NCBI GenBank assembly: GCA_023404955.1
Contig: JAEXZY010000108.1
Span: 1 to 5,689 of the forward strand
Direction: 5' to 3'
Length of the DNA: 5,689 nucleotides
Source: Actinomycetes bacterium
GTDB lineage: Bacteria > Actinomycetota > Actinomycetes > Mycobacteriales > Mycobacteriaceae
Shown here piece after piece: positions 4,961-5,689 of this stretch; within the stretch, counting starts at the first letter, position 1, and each line of letters starts with the position of its first letter. A program made the position numbers and the translations under genes. The notes below the pieces were generated by a model, which saw only the letters and a program-made list of their open reading frames with translations, searched no databases and had not been told where the DNA came from.

Positions 4961-5005
4961 AAAGGGGGTCCGCCGAGCCCACCAGCCCGGCGGACCCCCT
5001 TTTTT
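4961..5005 (+). terminator. Intrinsic (rho-independent) terminator
   Basis: AAAGGGGGTCCGCCG (4961-4975) is the exact reverse complement of CGGCGGACCCCCTTT (4988-5002), a 15-bp stem with a 12-nt loop, and six T residues (5000-5005) follow. It starts 10 nt after the stop of the 113-aa gene and is the only textbook terminator with a T-run in the window. The A-run on the left arm could let it work in the opposite direction too. Confidence 0.93.
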
Positions 5006-5061
5006 GCCACAGCAACTGGACCGTGCAGCACCCGCTCGGCTTCCCCGCCCGGCCCGTCCCC

Positions 5062-5107
5062 ACCAAACACGTGACCGGGCCCCCACCAAACACGTGACCG
5101 GGCCCCC
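5062..5107. repeat. Two exact 23-bp tandem repeats containing CACGTG
   Basis: The unit ACCAAACACGTGACCGGGC plus CCCC occurs twice head to tail (5062-5084 and 5085-5107) with no mismatch, and a third ACC follows at 5108. Each unit contains the palindrome CACGTG (5068-5073, 5091-5096). The repeats lie 42 nt before the start of the next gene, a fitting place for paired operator sites; two units spaced 23 bp apart sit on roughly the same face of the helix. A recent slippage duplication is the simpler alternative. Confidence 0.9.
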
Positions 5108-5148
5108 ACCGCCGGCGCGAGACAACGAGCCCCGAAAGGGGGAACCAG

Positions 5149-5439
5149 ATGCGCGTCACCGACTACCCCGCCCCATGTCGGATCGTGGACGAGGAGGGCG
5201 TCGACTATCGGCTGCGGTTCCAATCCCGGCGCAGCGGCAACCGGGCCCCCGGCCAACTCGTCGCCATCCCCATCGGCGCCCACCAGGCCCCGCCGATCAC
5301 GCTCACCCGCGACGACGTGACGCTGGCCGACCTCGACGCCGAACTGAGCCGCTGGACGGAATGGCCCGTCAGAATCGCCAGCTCGTCGGGAGAGCACATG
5401 CCCGAGATCACCCTCAACGAGGCCCAACGCCGTTCCTAG
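5149..5439 (+). CDS. Unknown protein, paralog of the 4609-4950 product (96 aa)
   Basis: A strong AAAGGGGGA (5135-5143) lies 5 nt before the ATG. The protein begins MRVTDYPAPCRIVDEEG and shares landmarks with the 113-aa neighbour: DY at 5-6, D14, G17, LRF at 22-24, GQLVA at 35-39, PIT at 49-51, W69 and W72 with the same spacing, and ITL at 87-89. It is shorter mainly through loss of residues between LRF and GQLVA and before PIT. There is no signal, membrane segment or known catalytic motif. The family is not recognised. It lies between an intrinsic terminator with the tandem CACGTG repeats upstream and the structured region holding element B downstream, so it is probably controlled separately from its paralog. 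Confidence 0.8.
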   Translation: MRVTDYPAPCRIVDEEGVDYRLRFQSRRSGNRAPGQLVAIPIGAHQAPPITLTRDDVTLADLDAELSRWTEWPVRIASSSGEHMPEITLNEAQRRS

Positions 5440-5460
5440 GAGCCGGCCTGCAACATCCCC

Positions 5461-5506
5461 CGGCCGACACCTGATTCGCGCCGCCCAACAGGTAACGAAT
5501 CGGCCG
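5461..5506. repeat. Interleaved inverted repeats after the 96-aa gene
   Basis: CGGCCGA (5461-5467) pairs with TCGGCCG (5500-5506), and TTCG (5475-5478) with CGAA (5496-5499) continues the stem after a 7-nt bulge. In addition ACCTG (5469-5473) can pair with CAGGT (5489-5493), either within that loop or as a competitor to a GATTCG/CGAATC pairing. It may end the upstream transcript or be a switchable fold; no T-run follows. Confidence 0.55.
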
Positions 5507-5560
5507 GGAATTCGCTACGTCGTGCAAGACGTGTCAAGGCTTCCGGTGTCCTCGGTACGC

Positions 5561-5658
5561 CTGCGCCTGCGGCGCGGTGCCGGCCTGGCGGCCGGCTCTC
5601 CGTAGCCCCTCACCTAAATCCGTTTAGCGGGGCGCCAAGTATGAACGACCGGGACCCG
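5561..5658. repeat. Structured element B (second diverged copy)
   Basis: Two tandem hairpins, GCGCC-TGC-GGCGC (5563-5575, extendable to 5561-5577 with one wobble) and GCCGGCC-TGGC-GGCCGGC (5579-5596), are followed by CCGTAGCCCCTCACCT (5600-5615), CCGTTTAGC (5620-5628), GGGGCGC (5629-5635) and CGACCGGGACCCG (5646-5658). The single-stranded words match element A closely (14 of 16 bases in the first), while the stems differ in sequence but remain paired. Confidence 0.7.
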
Positions 5659-5689
5659 TCACGCGCAACCCTGGGTCCGCGTCGAACTG
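5641..5689 (+). CDS. Possible start of a gene running off the window
   Basis: ATG at 5641 opens a frame (MNDRDPSRATLGPRRT...) that has no stop before the window ends. GGGG (5629-5632) lies 8 nt upstream, but it belongs to the conserved core of element B. Only 16 codons are visible, so this is a weak call. If real, element B would be its leader. Confidence 0.15.
   Translation, partial: MNDRDPSRATLGPRRT

Larger units (their letters stand above)
5440..5689. other. Non-coding, structured 3' region
   Basis: No confident gene is visible in these 250 nt. They hold an imperfect inverted repeat (5461-5506), ACGTC/GACGT (5517-5532), element B (5561-5658) and GGACCC/GGGTCC (5652-5678). One short frame begins at 5641 and runs off the end. 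Confidence 0.6.

Noticed and set aside
4465..5427. A 320-codon open frame on the minus strand across both paralogs
   Set aside because: It crosses the intrinsic terminator and the tandem repeats, its Gly/Val-rich translation is typical of an antisense shadow in GC-rich DNA, and the plus-strand genes have good ribosome-binding sites and mutual similarity.
3943..5658. Integron attC-like sites, prompted by GTTAGC and GTTTAGC in elements A and B
   Set aside because: The core does not fit GTTRRRY, no matching RYYYAAC lies at the left ends, and no integrase is present.

Overview
The window is high-GC DNA with actinobacterial codon habits (third positions mostly G or C). The closest family match I can name from reading is the NrdH redoxin at 1703-1933, whose C-terminal half closely resembles mycobacterial NrdH. 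The likely source is an accessory replicon (plasmid, integrative element or prophage-like island) of a mycobacterium or relative such as Gordonia, Nocardia or Rhodococcus. The gene mix of an orphan PP-loop enzyme, a lone NrdH, a DnaB N-domain without a motor, and many tiny unknown genes argues for accessory DNA. No rRNA, tRNA, CRISPR array, transposase or integrase is visible.

Layout. (1) 1-70: a run of 19 C and a short leader. (2) 71-1267: a phage/plasmid-type member of the PAPS reductase/PP-loop family. (3) 1268-1702: a gene-poor, AT-richer gap with a perfect 14-bp inverted repeat and, at its right edge, a good promoter candidate. (4) 1703-3738: a compact five-gene run on the plus strand: nrdH, a 93-aa unknown, a stand-alone DnaB-N-like protein, a 58-aa unknown read from GTG, and a secreted trypsin-like serine protease. 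The middle genes are joined by ATGA and GTGA stop/start overlaps, so the run is probably one operon. (5) 3739-4241: a structure-dense region with a stacked CTAGAGC repeat, a possible 42-aa minus-strand gene, paired hairpins (element A) and a large composite inverted repeat. (6) 4242-5439: three small plus-strand genes, two of which (4609-4950 and 5149-5439) are diverged paralogs. They are separated by a GC hairpin, a textbook intrinsic terminator (4961-5005) and two exact 23-bp tandem repeats. (7) 5440-5689: no confident gene, but a second diverged copy (element B) of the structured element at 3943-4045.

How the parts may fit. A PP-loop reductase-like enzyme next to a lone NrdH suggests a thiol-redox pairing, but this is inference from proximity. 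The DnaB-N-like protein may touch the host primase/helicase, which would suit a replicon. The most unusual non-coding signal is the A/B element pair: two hairpins in tandem keep their stems although their sequences differ, followed by strongly conserved unpaired sequence. The two copies bracket the block of small genes that holds the paralog pair.
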